From the NCBI GenBank assembly GCA_944384525.1, contig CALWTR010000050.1:1-45966 (forward strand): a stretch of DNA of 45,966 bases. The letters are read 5' to 3'. The stretch is from an uncultured Clostridia bacterium (GTDB taxonomy: Bacteria > Bacillota > Clostridia > Oscillospirales > CAG-272). The translations under genes and the position numbers were made by a program. The notes beneath the pieces were generated by a model that was not told the origin of the DNA, made no database searches, and saw only the letters and a program-made list of their open reading frames with translations. Below, piece after piece: positions 1 through 8,014 of this stretch (within the stretch, counting starts at the first letter, position 1; each line of letters opens with the position of its first letter).

Positions 1-784
1 ATTAAATTCGTAATATATACGATAATAATCATGTTAAACCAATTTTACGCCTCTAGTTATTTCAGGTACTTAATATAAATATTTTGAGTTTCCTCTGTTG
101 TTTGCACATTTGTATTTTAAATACGACGGCGCTTGGGATTTTTTTTCGTTTTACGGGCATTTTGGAATTTGAGTCGCAGTTATTATCGTCAATATTTTGG
201 GTATATGTCTTCAAAACTTCATCTGTTCCTTTGAAAAAATATTGCGTTGTTTTGCGCCTGACTAAACGATATTTCAACTTTGGTTTACATATTTGCATGT
301 AATTTGAAATGCGGAGTGATGTTTTCTCATGCAAAGACTTAACTATAAAACTTTTGTTTACATTTTAAGTTTTGCTCATTTTCAAGAAAATAGTGGCCAA
401 TGTGTTCTTTTTGAGATGACCGATGAAAAAAGACAGAATGTTTTCAGAGCTTTTTGCGCGGATCGGATTTGTTTTGTCGTATCTCTGTTTTTAATGTTGA
501 TATATTCTTTTCTGAAAAAATTCGGTGTCTCGTTATTGCAGTTTTGCTTTTTTACTCGCATGGATATTTTCAAATGAAAATAAAAAATATGCATAGTATT
601 CATCGGCGTGCACTATTTACAAGCGCTCAACTCTGTGATATAATTTTATACCGTAAACCTCGATTTTGGTAATTGATATACGGATGTTTGATCTCATTTT
701 TTAAAAGCCCGTAATGCCTTTTTACGATTTTCATCGGCTTTTTACGTTTTTTAGCGCCTACCTCATAAAACCCTGAAAGGCTTT
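1..784. other. AT-rich stretch without a supported gene
   Basis: The first ~750 bases are strikingly AT-rich compared with everything to the right, by eye about one third G+C. Short open frames occur on both strands (up to about 90 codons), but they overlap each other, lack convincing ribosome binding sites, and encode Cys/Phe-rich or Lys-rich sequences without a recognisable domain. Near 710-750 the words CCTTTTTACG and GCTTTTTACG repeat. I see no RNA gene. It may be a decayed insertion or a horizontally acquired edge. Confidence 0.5.
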
Positions 785-925
785 TTGGCGGTCGGAGCCG
801 GTGATTCGAAGATTTTATCCGGCATTATGTCGTTTTTTTGTGGTCAAGTCGCCCGCTTATCTGCGCTTTGCCCGGCTATGATTTTTGACGCCGGAGGATA
901 TTTTGCTTATAACGGAGATTTTAAT

Positions 926-1573
926 ATGGAAACTGTTTTTTATCTTGTTCGTCACGGACAGAGCTTGGGCAATAAAAACGGAGTTTTTCTCGGGCACACT
1001 GATCTCGACCTATCCGAGCTGGGTTATATACAGGCTGAAAAAACCGCAGAAAGGCTTGCTGACATACACTTTGACGCAATAATTTCGAGTGACCTTATAC
1101 GTGCTTATAATACGGCGCTCCCGAGCGCACGCCTCCGCGGTATGACGATAGAAAAGGACAGACTTTTGCGAGAGATCTACGCCGGAGAATGGGAAAACAG
1201 GAGCGTAGCTGACCTTATTAAGTCATATCCGGAAGAATATGATTCGGTATGGCGGCATGATATAGGGCATTCACGCCCGAATGGAGGAGAGAGCTTTTCA
1301 GAGCTTAGGCTGCGCGTTTGCTCCGAGATACGCAGGCTGTCGCGTCTGCACCCCGGACAGACCATATTGGCCGCGACGCATGCGACCCCTATCAGAGCGC
1401 TGTATGCGGAAGCATGCGGTATACCGGATTCTCTTGTATCGGAAAAAACGACCTGGGCTCCCAACGCGTCGGTATCTCTCCTGAGATGTGACGGGTGTTC
1501 GATGAGTTTTGACTTTTACGGTGACGACTCGCATTTGCCCGGCATAGAGAGCGTACTGCCGCCAAACGTTTGA
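926..1573 (+). CDS. Histidine phosphatase family protein (phosphoglycerate mutase-like)
   Basis: A 215-residue protein of the histidine phosphatase (GpmB/CobC-like) superfamily. The N-terminus carries the catalytic motif LVRHGQS with the phospho-accepting His at residue 10, and a second conserved His lies in ATHATPIRALY near residue 150. The family uses a phosphohistidine intermediate to dephosphorylate sugar phosphates, phosphoglycerate, alpha-ribazole phosphate or nucleotides; the substrate here cannot be told. The frame opens upstream at 785, but the ATG at 926 directly precedes the catalytic motif and has a GGAG-type binding site at about 914, so I start there. It stands alone, with a terminator hairpin about 140 bases downstream. 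Confidence 0.88.
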   Translation: METVFYLVRHGQSLGNKNGVFLGHTDLDLSELGYIQAEKTAERLADIHFDAIISSDLIRAYNTALPSARLRGMTIEKDRLLREIYAGEWENRSVADLIKSYPEEYDSVWRHDIGHSRPNGGESFSELRLRVCSEIRRLSRLHPGQTILAATHATPIRALYAEACGIPDSLVSEKTTWAPNASVSLLRCDGCSMSFDFYGDDSHLPGIESVLPPNV

Positions 1574-1711
1574 GATCATATGGCGGGGAAGGGTGTATCT
1601 TTAGTGCGTTTATGATCCTATTCAGGCGATCGAACGGGCACTTGCCGTGCGTGCATGGAAACTTTGCGGGTGTATACGACCGCGCCGAAATTTGATTTAA
1701 CTTGAATATTT

Positions 1712-1747
1712 AAGGCCCTCTGCGATAAACATACGGCAGAGGGCCTT
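1712..1747 (+). terminator. Hairpin terminator downstream of the histidine phosphatase gene
   Basis: A perfect 12-bp stem AAGGCCCTCTGC / GCAGAGGGCCTT with a 12-base loop, followed by the T-rich CGATTTGATTTTC. It is the likely end of the histidine phosphatase transcript. The T-run is interrupted, so efficiency is uncertain. Confidence 0.65.
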
Positions 1748-1881
1748 CGATTTGATTTTCATTCAAGTCTGATATGATCTTCGTTCCCGCCGGGAACTGC
1801 GCTTTTCCGTGTATCTTTCGATTTTGCGGATATGTTGATCGCCGTTTGCGGCGGATCTTGAACAGATCGCCGCATTGCGCG

Positions 1882-1965
1882 CTATTTTCCGTCCTTTCCG
1901 AACCCGAACATCTTCTTAAGTATAGGCTTTAAAAGCTTCGGGGAACGGATAACCACTATTTTCAT
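1882..1965 (-). CDS. spoVM: SpoVM-like stage V sporulation peptide (27 aa)
   Basis: A 27-residue amphipathic, basic peptide beginning MKIVVIRSPKLLKPILKK and ending in GFGKDGK. It matches the short SpoVM family (26 aa in Bacillus subtilis): the MK start, an Ile at residue 6, the Pro-Lys pair at residues 9-10 (the Pro is the residue important for membrane curvature recognition in SpoVM), Leu 12, Ile 15, Met 19 and Gly 21 all align without gaps. SpoVM inserts into the convex outer forespore membrane and anchors SpoIVA to start coat assembly. An AAAGG-type binding site lies about 8 bases before the ATG. A sequence CATAGAAT, close to the sigma-E -10 consensus CATACAAT, lies at 2023-2030 on this strand, but no well-spaced -35 accompanies it. 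The identification rests on the peptide pattern alone. Confidence 0.78.
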   Translation of the reverse strand: MKIVVIRSPKLLKPILKKMFGFGKDGK

Positions 1966-2049
1966 AATCAGCGCCTTTCTTTTGTTGTTGATAGTTGTGC
2001 GGTGTCGCCGCTCTCTGATATCATTCTATGCAGGCGGCGGACGATTTGC

Positions 2050-2685
2050 TCATATCAGTTCCTCGTCGAAATTATCCTCGCTGTTCACGGCCTTATATTT
2101 CAGACGCTCTGATTTGATGTGCTGCCATAGGATTATCATTATCTGAGACGGCACTCCTATTATGAATATCATCCATATATTGTATTCGAGAAACTGGATA
2201 TAGACCGCAGTGAGAAAGAGCCACATCGTCATGGACTGGAGCAGGGCGACCAGCTTTCTCTTTCCCCAGTAATGATTGAACATCGACCCTACAATACAGG
2301 AAGCCGGGAGCGCCCAAATAAATATCTGCCAGCGGGTCTCGTTGCTGTATATATTAATATATGCTACTATGCAGGTAGCTATGAGCCATACTGTTGTTAT
2401 TGCAAGAGTGCAAAGGGCTATCTTGTTTCCTCTCTGAGCCGCGGAATTCCTCTCTATGTCCTTGGTGACCTCGCTGTTCTCATCGACCAGAAAATCGAGA
2501 GATACTCCGTAAAATGAACAGAGCTCGTACAGCACGTCTATGTCCGGCAGAGTGTCGCCTCTTTCCCACCTGGATACGGCCTTGTCTGAGTATCCGAGCT
2601 TGTCTGCCAGCTGCGCCTGAGTCAGATGCTTGCTTTTCCTCAGGGCCGCCAGTTTGGCGGCAATTATCGGCTTCAAATTTTTCAT
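2050..2685 (-). CDS. XRE-family regulator with C-terminal membrane helices
   Basis: A 211-residue protein with an N-terminal XRE/Cro-type helix-turn-helix (about residues 8-62, including LTQAQLADKLGYSDKAVSRW) followed by a short linker and four predicted hydrophobic segments (about residues 92-112, 120-138, 145-165 and 170-190). This architecture is common in Clostridia and Bacilli and suggests a DNA-binding protein tethered to the membrane; the ligand is unknown. A strong minus-strand promoter lies at 2737-2765 with an imperfect palindrome over its -35, which suggests autoregulation (inference). The only downstream gene on the same strand is the spoVM-like gene, 84 bases on. Confidence 0.85.
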   Translation of the reverse strand: MKNLKPIIAAKLAALRKSKHLTQAQLADKLGYSDKAVSRWERGDTLPDIDVLYELCSFYGVSLDFLVDENSEVTKDIERNSAAQRGNKIALCTLAITTVWLIATCIVAYINIYSNETRWQIFIWALPASCIVGSMFNHYWGKRKLVALLQSMTMWLFLTAVYIQFLEYNIWMIFIIGVPSQIMIILWQHIKSERLKYKAVNSEDNFDEELI

Positions 2686-2736
2686 TGCAGATATCTCCGA
2701 GCGTTATCGTCTTTAAAATATGGTTATTTCATGAAC

Positions 2737-2765
2737 AGTATAGCATATTTTTGTTAAAATGACAA
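2737..2765 (-). promoter_or_regulatory. Promoter of the XRE regulator, with overlapping palindrome
   Basis: On the minus strand: -35 TTGTCA (2760-2765), 17-base spacer, -10 TATACT (2737-2742). An imperfect palindrome TTGTTAAAATGACAA (plus strand 2751-2765) covers the -35, a plausible operator. The rest of 2766-2993 is AT-rich and holds no gene I can support. Confidence 0.65.
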
Positions 2766-2993
2766 CTATTATTTTAAAATTAATAAAATTCCACAAACGG
2801 TAGAGAGTAGGTCTCAGTTTTGTAGACCGAGAGAAATTAGGACTCAAAACTGTATAATCGAAAATAATCAAATGTCCTTTAAAAATTTGGGGTGCTGTGA
2901 TACTATTTAAATGCTGTGTCAAACCGGCGCGGGCTGCGATCTTCCGACTGCGCCCGCGAGAAAAATGGAAAAACTGCGGCGGAATGAAAAAGA

Positions 2994-3821
2994 ATGAAGA
3001 AGAGAGATAAAAAGACAATAATATATAGCGATCCGGTGAATGACGAATTTTCCGGTGTAGGACCGCGGCCTAAAATAACGGTCGGGAAAAATTATCCTTA
3101 TATCAGGCGCGGACCGATATACAGGTTTTTCAGATTTATTGTATATAAGATCATAATGCTGCCGGTGGCGCATCTGTATTGCTTTTTTAAATTCAGAGTA
3201 AAGTTTGTGGGCAGGGAAAAAATAGTGCCTTACAAAAAGAGCGGGATGTTCATTTACGGCAATCATACGCAGATACCGGGTGACGCATTCATCCCAAACG
3301 TACTGCTATCGCCGCATGATGCTTATTTTGTCGTTAATCCTGACAATGTGGCGCTCCGCGGGACCAGGATGTTCATGACTATGGTGGGCGCGATACCGAC
3401 TCCTACCGAGATCGGAGGGTTCGGGCCGTTCGGCAAAGCGATAGAGCAGAGGATATCCGAGGGGGCGGCGGTCGTAATATTTCCGGAGGCCCATATATGG
3501 CCTTATTATGTCGGCATACGCCCGTTTGCATCTACTTCATTCAGATATCCTGCCAAATCCGGATCGCCGGTGTTTTCTCTGACAGTCACTTACCGACGTA
3601 GCAGGACCGGACGCCCTCGGATAGTGGCTTACGTCGACGGACCTTTTTTTGCCGAAGGCAGTGTGCGCGAGGCGCAGGAGGCTCTGCGCGAAGCAGTTTA
3701 CAGTGCAATGTGCAGCCGTGCCGAAACTCCGGACAATTATGAATTTGTAGTTTATAAACCCGCTTGCGGCACGGATGCCGGAGAGGGGACTGAGGGCACA
3801 TCGTCTTCAGGGCGGATATAG
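2994..3821 (+). CDS. PlsC-like lysophospholipid acyltransferase with altered HX4D spacing
   Basis: A 275-residue protein of the PlsC/LPLAT acyltransferase family, which transfers acyl groups from acyl-ACP or acyl-CoA to lysolipids at the inner membrane. A hydrophobic segment lies near residues 43-66. The catalytic block reads GNHTQIPGDAF: His 91 and Asp 97 are separated by five residues rather than the usual four. The second block is FPEAH at 163-167, in place of the usual FPEGT. The ATG at 2994 has only a weak binding site. It is followed at 28 bases by a family-2 glycosyltransferase and then a second acyltransferase, so the three probably build one lipid. The substrate is unknown. Confidence 0.82.
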   Translation: MKKRDKKTIIYSDPVNDEFSGVGPRPKITVGKNYPYIRRGPIYRFFRFIVYKIIMLPVAHLYCFFKFRVKFVGREKIVPYKKSGMFIYGNHTQIPGDAFIPNVLLSPHDAYFVVNPDNVALRGTRMFMTMVGAIPTPTEIGGFGPFGKAIEQRISEGAAVVIFPEAHIWPYYVGIRPFASTSFRYPAKSGSPVFSLTVTYRRSRTGRPRIVAYVDGPFFAEGSVREAQEALREAVYSAMCSRAETPDNYEFVVYKPACGTDAGEGTEGTSSSGRI

Positions 3822-3849
3822 CTGAGAGATAAGAGAGGAGAATATCAAA

Positions 3850-5172
3850 ATGCAGAATTTATCATTTGCGCTTTCCGTGGCGATCGCGCTTGCGGGGGCG
3901 CTGTTCCTGATCATATATCTTCCGCGTGTGATAGCCTGGTTCGGTGCGGTAAAGCCGCAGAAAAGAATAGTGAATCCCGGGAAAAGCCGCTTTGCTCTCC
4001 TGGTGCCCGCGAGGAATGAGAGCCGCGCGATAGGAGATCTTTTCGCCTCGCTTTCCAGGCAGGATTATGACAAAGGCATGTATGATATACATGTTATAAT
4101 AAACGATCCGTCCGACCCCACTGCGGAAATGTGCCGAACAGCCGGCGCAAGAGTGCATGTTGTCAGAAACCAGAGCTGCAAGGGAGATGCGCTGAACGGC
4201 GCCGTAAGGACATTGCTCTCTGAAAAAGAAAAATATGACGCATATATAATAATAGATGCAGACTGCGCCTTGGCCGACGACTTCCTTTCAAGGATGAATG
4301 ACGCTATGGCAAGCGGATGCGACGTCATATGCGCAAAAAAGCTGGTGAAAAACCGTCTTTACGGAAAAAACGCCGGCCTCGTGAGGGGGAAGGGCCAGAA
4401 CCGGAAGGTCAGCATGTGGTCCGACTGCAACGGTGTCATATGGACTCTTATAGACGATATGGGCAACAGATTCAAGTCTGACAAGGGCATAACCTGTATG
4501 ACGGTAGGCACAGGGCTCGCTCTCAGAGGTTCGCTCATGGAAAAGCTGGGGGGCTGGCCTTATCGCAAGACGCTCACAGAGGATATAGAGCTGATGTACG
4601 ATTGCGCGTCCTCCGGATATACGACTTACTATTCCTCATACGCCAAGGTGTATGTCGAGGAATCTCCGCTCCATTCTGTCACAAATAAACGCCGCTGTCG
4701 CTGGATGTCCGGAGTTGTGGCGTCAAGACGGCTTTATAAACAGAGTCTGGCCGATAACGGCAGTCTCAAGGACCGATATTATACGACCGTGCTCGGATGC
4801 GCTTATCTGTATATAGGTTTTTGCTTTGCCGCAGGACTTTTTTCGATCGCGGCGGCAGCTGTATCTGCGGCCGTCTCGCCGGATTGGTATTATATGCTGA
4901 TCCCGTGCGCACTGGGATTCGGGTCTGTGTATTTGTCGTTCTTTCTGATGACTTTGACGGCGCTGTTTATCGAGCGCGAAAACATGCGAGGATACGGGAC
5001 GCTCAGACTTATACAAATAGCGCTGATACACCCGGTCTTTTATGCTGAGTATATATTTATAGTCGGACGCGCGATCTTCGGAAAAAATGAATTCCGGTGG
5101 GAGGCTATCGAACGCGTCGGGGCGTCGGAGAACGGCGCGGAGGAGAATGATGAGCAGGTCAAGTGTTCTTGA
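3850..5172 (+). CDS. Membrane-bound family-2 glycosyltransferase
   Basis: A 440-residue processive-type GT2 enzyme. It has an N-terminal membrane segment (about residues 5-30), a GT-A domain starting with LLVPARNE (about 50-57), the DAD metal/nucleotide-sugar site at 136-138, a TED motif at 243-245 holding the probable catalytic Asp, and an R-x-x-R-W motif at 281-285 comparable to the QxxRW of cellulose/chitin/PNAG synthases. Three C-terminal membrane segments follow (about 315-345, 350-375 and 395-420). Active site and membrane topology suit glycosylation of a lipid or export of a glycan. An AGAGGAG-type binding site precedes the ATG. The gene is sandwiched between two PlsC-like genes and overlaps the second by 23 bases. 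Confidence 0.85.
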   Translation: MQNLSFALSVAIALAGALFLIIYLPRVIAWFGAVKPQKRIVNPGKSRFALLVPARNESRAIGDLFASLSRQDYDKGMYDIHVIINDPSDPTAEMCRTAGARVHVVRNQSCKGDALNGAVRTLLSEKEKYDAYIIIDADCALADDFLSRMNDAMASGCDVICAKKLVKNRLYGKNAGLVRGKGQNRKVSMWSDCNGVIWTLIDDMGNRFKSDKGITCMTVGTGLALRGSLMEKLGGWPYRKTLTEDIELMYDCASSGYTTYYSSYAKVYVEESPLHSVTNKRRCRWMSGVVASRRLYKQSLADNGSLKDRYYTTVLGCAYLYIGFCFAAGLFSIAAAAVSAAVSPDWYYMLIPCALGFGSVYLSFFLMTLTALFIERENMRGYGTLRLIQIALIHPVFYAEYIFIVGRAIFGKNEFRWEAIERVGASENGAEENDEQVKCS

Positions 5173-6010
5173 AAAAATAGAGCAGAGCGAGAGAGAGGGC
5201 GTATTCGACCGTCATGTCGATCCGATACCGAGAGAGCTTGTGATACCTGTAACGGAAAAGTACAGATATATAAGTAAAAGAACTTTGCCCGAAAAAATAA
5301 AATACGCGCTTGAAAAGTTTTTTATAGTAAAGCCGTTTACTGTCTATGAGAATAAAGCGGTTCTGAAGACTCGGTATGAGGGAAGGGAAAACCTTCACGG
5401 TCTCCGCGCGGCGGTGCTCACATGCAATCATGTTGCTAAATTCGACTGCCTCGCGGTCAAATATGGCGCCAGAGGGCATCGGACCTTTGTAGTTGCCGCT
5501 CCGTTCAACAATATGCGCGGATCCCTCGGCGAGTTTATGCGCGCCGGCGATATGCTCCCGATGTCCGAGACTATGGCTGGGCTCAGAAATTTCAACGAGG
5601 CGGTAAAAGAGGTGCTTGAAAAGAGAAAAGATTTTCTCCTCGTTTACCCCGAGGGCTCAATGTGGTGGATGTACGATAAGGTGCGTCCCTATAAGGACGG
5701 CGCATTCGTGATAGCAGTGAAATACAATGTTCCGGTAGTCCCTCAGTTCATAACATATCGTGAAGGCAAAAAAGTTGACGAAGAGGGGATACGCGAAAAA
5801 TATTTTACTGTCCATATAACTCCGCCGATATATCCGAGGGCAGGGCTCAGCCGCAAGGAAAATATAGAATATCTCAGAAAATCCGCGTACGAGGCATGCC
5901 GTGAGGTCTATGAGAAGGAATACGGCCGGAAATTGGAATATACCTGTGGTGACGTCGCATACGACGGAACGATCCGAGGGCAGAGCCATGATAGCAGCGG
6001 AGATATGTAA
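5150..6010 (+). CDS. PlsC-like acyltransferase, second copy
   Basis: A 286-residue PlsC/LPLAT-family acyltransferase. The canonical HX4D motif is intact (NHVAKFD, His 94 and Asp 99), and the second block is YPEGS at 166-170. No N-terminal membrane helix is obvious. The frame opens at 5087, but GGAGGAG at 5139-5145 points to the adjacent ATGs at 5147 or 5150; I choose 5150 because its 4-base spacing is better. The start lies inside the end of the glycosyltransferase gene, so translation is probably coupled. Acceptor and acyl donor are unknown; a glycolipid or lysophosphatidate is likely. Confidence 0.82.
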   Translation: MSRSSVLEKIEQSEREGVFDRHVDPIPRELVIPVTEKYRYISKRTLPEKIKYALEKFFIVKPFTVYENKAVLKTRYEGRENLHGLRAAVLTCNHVAKFDCLAVKYGARGHRTFVVAAPFNNMRGSLGEFMRAGDMLPMSETMAGLRNFNEAVKEVLEKRKDFLLVYPEGSMWWMYDKVRPYKDGAFVIAVKYNVPVVPQFITYREGKKVDEEGIREKYFTVHITPPIYPRAGLSRKENIEYLRKSAYEACREVYEKEYGRKLEYTCGDVAYDGTIRGQSHDSSGDM

Positions 6011-6021
6011 ATAATAATTGA

Positions 6022-6053
6022 CAATACCGCGCCGATAAGACGGCGCGGTATTG
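6022..6053 (+). terminator. Hairpin terminator after the lipid cassette
   Basis: A perfect 13-bp stem, CAATACCGCGCCG / CGGCGCGGTATTG, with a 6-base loop ATAAGA, followed only by CTGTACTT. It is the likely end of the acyltransferase/glycosyltransferase transcript, although the T-run is poor. Confidence 0.6.
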
Positions 6054-6081
6054 CTGTACTTCGGCAATATTTCCTCAAGTA

Positions 6082-6110
6082 TTGCAAGGCGGGGGAAAAT
6101 GTGGTATAAT
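6082..6110 (+). promoter_or_regulatory. Promoter of the dtxR-fumC-malic enzyme genes
   Basis: -35 TTGCAA (6082-6087), 17-base spacer, -10 TATAAT (6105-6110). It lies 60 bases before the regulator start codon. Confidence 0.7.
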
Positions 6111-6169
6111 TTCAGATAATAACGGTCGTAAGCGCGGAGGTCTTTTCCGAAGCATGGCAGGAGGTATTG

Positions 6170-6556
6170 ATGAAAATACAGGAATCTGCGGAAAATTATC
6201 TTGAAACGGTCCTGGTGCTCAGCAAACGCAGCGGCAGCGTTCGCGCCGTGGACGTGGCCGAAGAACTCGGTTTTTCAAAGCCGAGCGTGAGTGTAGCCAT
6301 GAAAAATCTGAGGAACAGCGGCTACGTCAAAACCGATCAGTACGGTGGGATAGTTCTGACAGATGCAGGCAGAGCCATTGCGGAAAAAATATATGAGAGA
6401 CATACCTTGCTGTCAGGATGGCTCGAGCGGCTCGGCGTGTCTCCCGAGACCGCCGCGGAGGATGCCTGCCGCATAGAACATGTTATAAGCGAGGAGAGCT
6501 TTTCGGCTATGAAAGCGCATGCGGTCGGATCCGGCGGCTGTGGCCAAAAGGACTGA
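6170..6556 (+). CDS. DtxR/MntR-family metal-dependent regulator
   Basis: A 128-residue DtxR-family repressor with a winged helix (about residues 1-65, recognition helix around 37-50) and a dimerisation/metal domain. Metal ligands are visible: His 78, and Cys 100, Glu 103, His 104 in [10 protein letters not shown], which match the iron-type DtxR residues Cys 102, Glu 105, His 106. The position of DtxR Met 10 (Asp 8 in MntR) is Asn 9 here, so metal preference is unclear. There is no FeoA/SH3 third domain and the tail is short. CAGGAGG at 6158-6164 fixes the ATG at 6170 over an in-frame TTG three bases upstream. It lies 13 bases before fumC, so iron or manganese status may be linked to fumarate metabolism (inference). 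Confidence 0.85.
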   Translation: MKIQESAENYLETVLVLSKRSGSVRAVDVAEELGFSKPSVSVAMKNLRNSGYVKTDQYGGIVLTDAGRAIAEKIYERHTLLSGWLERLGVSPETAAEDACRIEHVISEESFSAMKAHAVGSGGCGQKD

Positions 6557-6569
6557 GGAGGGGGATCAT

Positions 6570-7940
6570 ATGGAATATCGTACGGAAAGAGACTCTATGG
6601 GAGAAATGCGCGTTCCGGCAGACAAATACTGGGGAGCACAGACGCAGAGGAGCTATGAAAATTTCAAAATAGGCACCGAGAAGATGCCCCGTGAGATAAT
6701 AAAAGCGTTCGGACTTTTAAAAAAGGCCGCCGCAAGGGCAAACCGCCGCCTTTTGCCTGAGCGTATGACAGAGGAAAAACTAAGAGCTATCGAGACCGCG
6801 TGCGACGAGGTTATAAGCGGAAGTCTTGCAGACAATTTTCCGCTTGTAGTATGGCAGACCGGGAGCGGTACTCAGTCAAACATGAACGCAAACGAGGTCA
6901 TAGCCGCCAGAGGTAATGAGATAGCCGGGAAAAAGATACTTCATCCGAACGACGATATAAATATGTCTCAGTCTTCAAACGATACATTCCCGACAGCAAT
7001 GCATATAGCGGCTGTCATGAGTATCGAAGACGGCTTGATACCGGAGCTGGTACTTGAGATAGATACTATGAGGAGGCTGGAAGAGGAAAACGCAGACGCG
7101 GTGAAAAGCGGGAGAACACATCTTCAGGACGCGACTCCGATTAGGTTTTCACAGGAAATAAGCGGATGGCGCGGTATGCTCGAAACATCGCTCGGCATGA
7201 TACGCTCTTCGCTCTCCGGGCTCCGTGGCATCGCTTTGGGCGGGACCGCGGTCGGCACAGGGTTGAATGCTCCTGCACATTTCGGAGAGACTGCCGCGGA
7301 AGAGCTGACAGCTCTGACCGGCAGAGAATTTGTCTCCGCGCCGAATAAATTCCATTCCCTTACCGCAAAGGACGAGCTTGTTTTCGCTCACGGAGCGCTC
7401 AAGGCTCTTGCCGCCGACATGATGAAAATAGCGAACGACGTAAGATGGCTTGCAAGCGGACCGAGATGCGGTCTCGGAGAGATAAGCATTCCGGAAAATG
7501 AGCCGGGATCCTCCATAATGCCGGGCAAGGTCAATCCGACGCAGTGCGAGGCGGTCACTATGGTAGCGGTGCAGGTGATCGCCAACGACACTGCGGTGGC
7601 TATGGCGGCATCTCAGGGGAATTTTGAGCTCAATGTATTTATGCCGGTGTGTATATATAATTTTCTTCAGTCGGTCCGGCTTCTTACCGATGCGCTCAGA
7701 TCCTTCCGGATACATTGTCTTGACGGATTGAAAGCGAACAGGGACAAAATGAAAAGTAATCTTTACAATTCGCTGATGCTCGTGACCGCTCTAAACCCTT
7801 ATATCGGATACGACAATGCCGCGAAAACCGCGAAGCTTGCGTATAAGGAGAACATATCTCTGCGCGAGGCCTGCCTGCGGCTCGGATTTTTGAGCGGAGA
7901 GGAATTCGATCGGGTATTCAGACCGGAGGACATGACCTGA
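6570..7940 (+). CDS. fumC: Class II fumarate hydratase
   Basis: A 456-residue class II fumarase interconverting fumarate and L-malate; the length is typical of FumC. The aspartase/fumarase signature [11 protein letters not shown] and the substrate-site segment [12 protein letters not shown] are intact, as is [11 protein letters not shown]. This class forms a homotetramer and needs no iron-sulfur cluster, unlike class I fumarases. The frame opens earlier, inside the regulator gene, but GAGGAGGGGG at 6555-6564 fixes the ATG at 6570. A malic enzyme gene follows 74 bases later, so together they convert fumarate to pyruvate or run the reverse. Confidence 0.95.
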   Translation: MEYRTERDSMGEMRVPADKYWGAQTQRSYENFKIGTEKMPREIIKAFGLLKKAAARANRRLLPERMTEEKLRAIETACDEVISGSLADNFPLVVWQTGSGTQSNMNANEVIAARGNEIAGKKILHPNDDINMSQSSNDTFPTAMHIAAVMSIEDGLIPELVLEIDTMRRLEEENADAVKSGRTHLQDATPIRFSQEISGWRGMLETSLGMIRSSLSGLRGIALGGTAVGTGLNAPAHFGETAAEELTALTGREFVSAPNKFHSLTAKDELVFAHGALKALAADMMKIANDVRWLASGPRCGLGEISIPENEPGSSIMPGKVNPTQCEAVTMVAVQVIANDTAVAMAASQGNFELNVFMPVCIYNFLQSVRLLTDALRSFRIHCLDGLKANRDKMKSNLYNSLMLVTALNPYIGYDNAAKTAKLAYKENISLREACLRLGFLSGEEFDRVFRPEDMT

Positions 7941-8014
7941 GCAGATCGCCCGGGCAAGGAATAAAAACAAAATAAAAAGGAACGGAGGCGCCGGGTCCGG
8001 CGCGAGGTAAGGAA

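Noticed and set aside
62..672. Five short frames of 72-90 codons in the AT-rich left end
   Set aside because: They overlap on both strands, lack ribosome binding sites and show no domain; AT-rich DNA gives such frames by chance in this composition.
2751..2765. TTGTTAAAATGACAA as a Rex site
   Set aside because: The half-sites are spaced for a 15-base rather than 18-base palindrome, so it fits an operator of the local XRE protein better.
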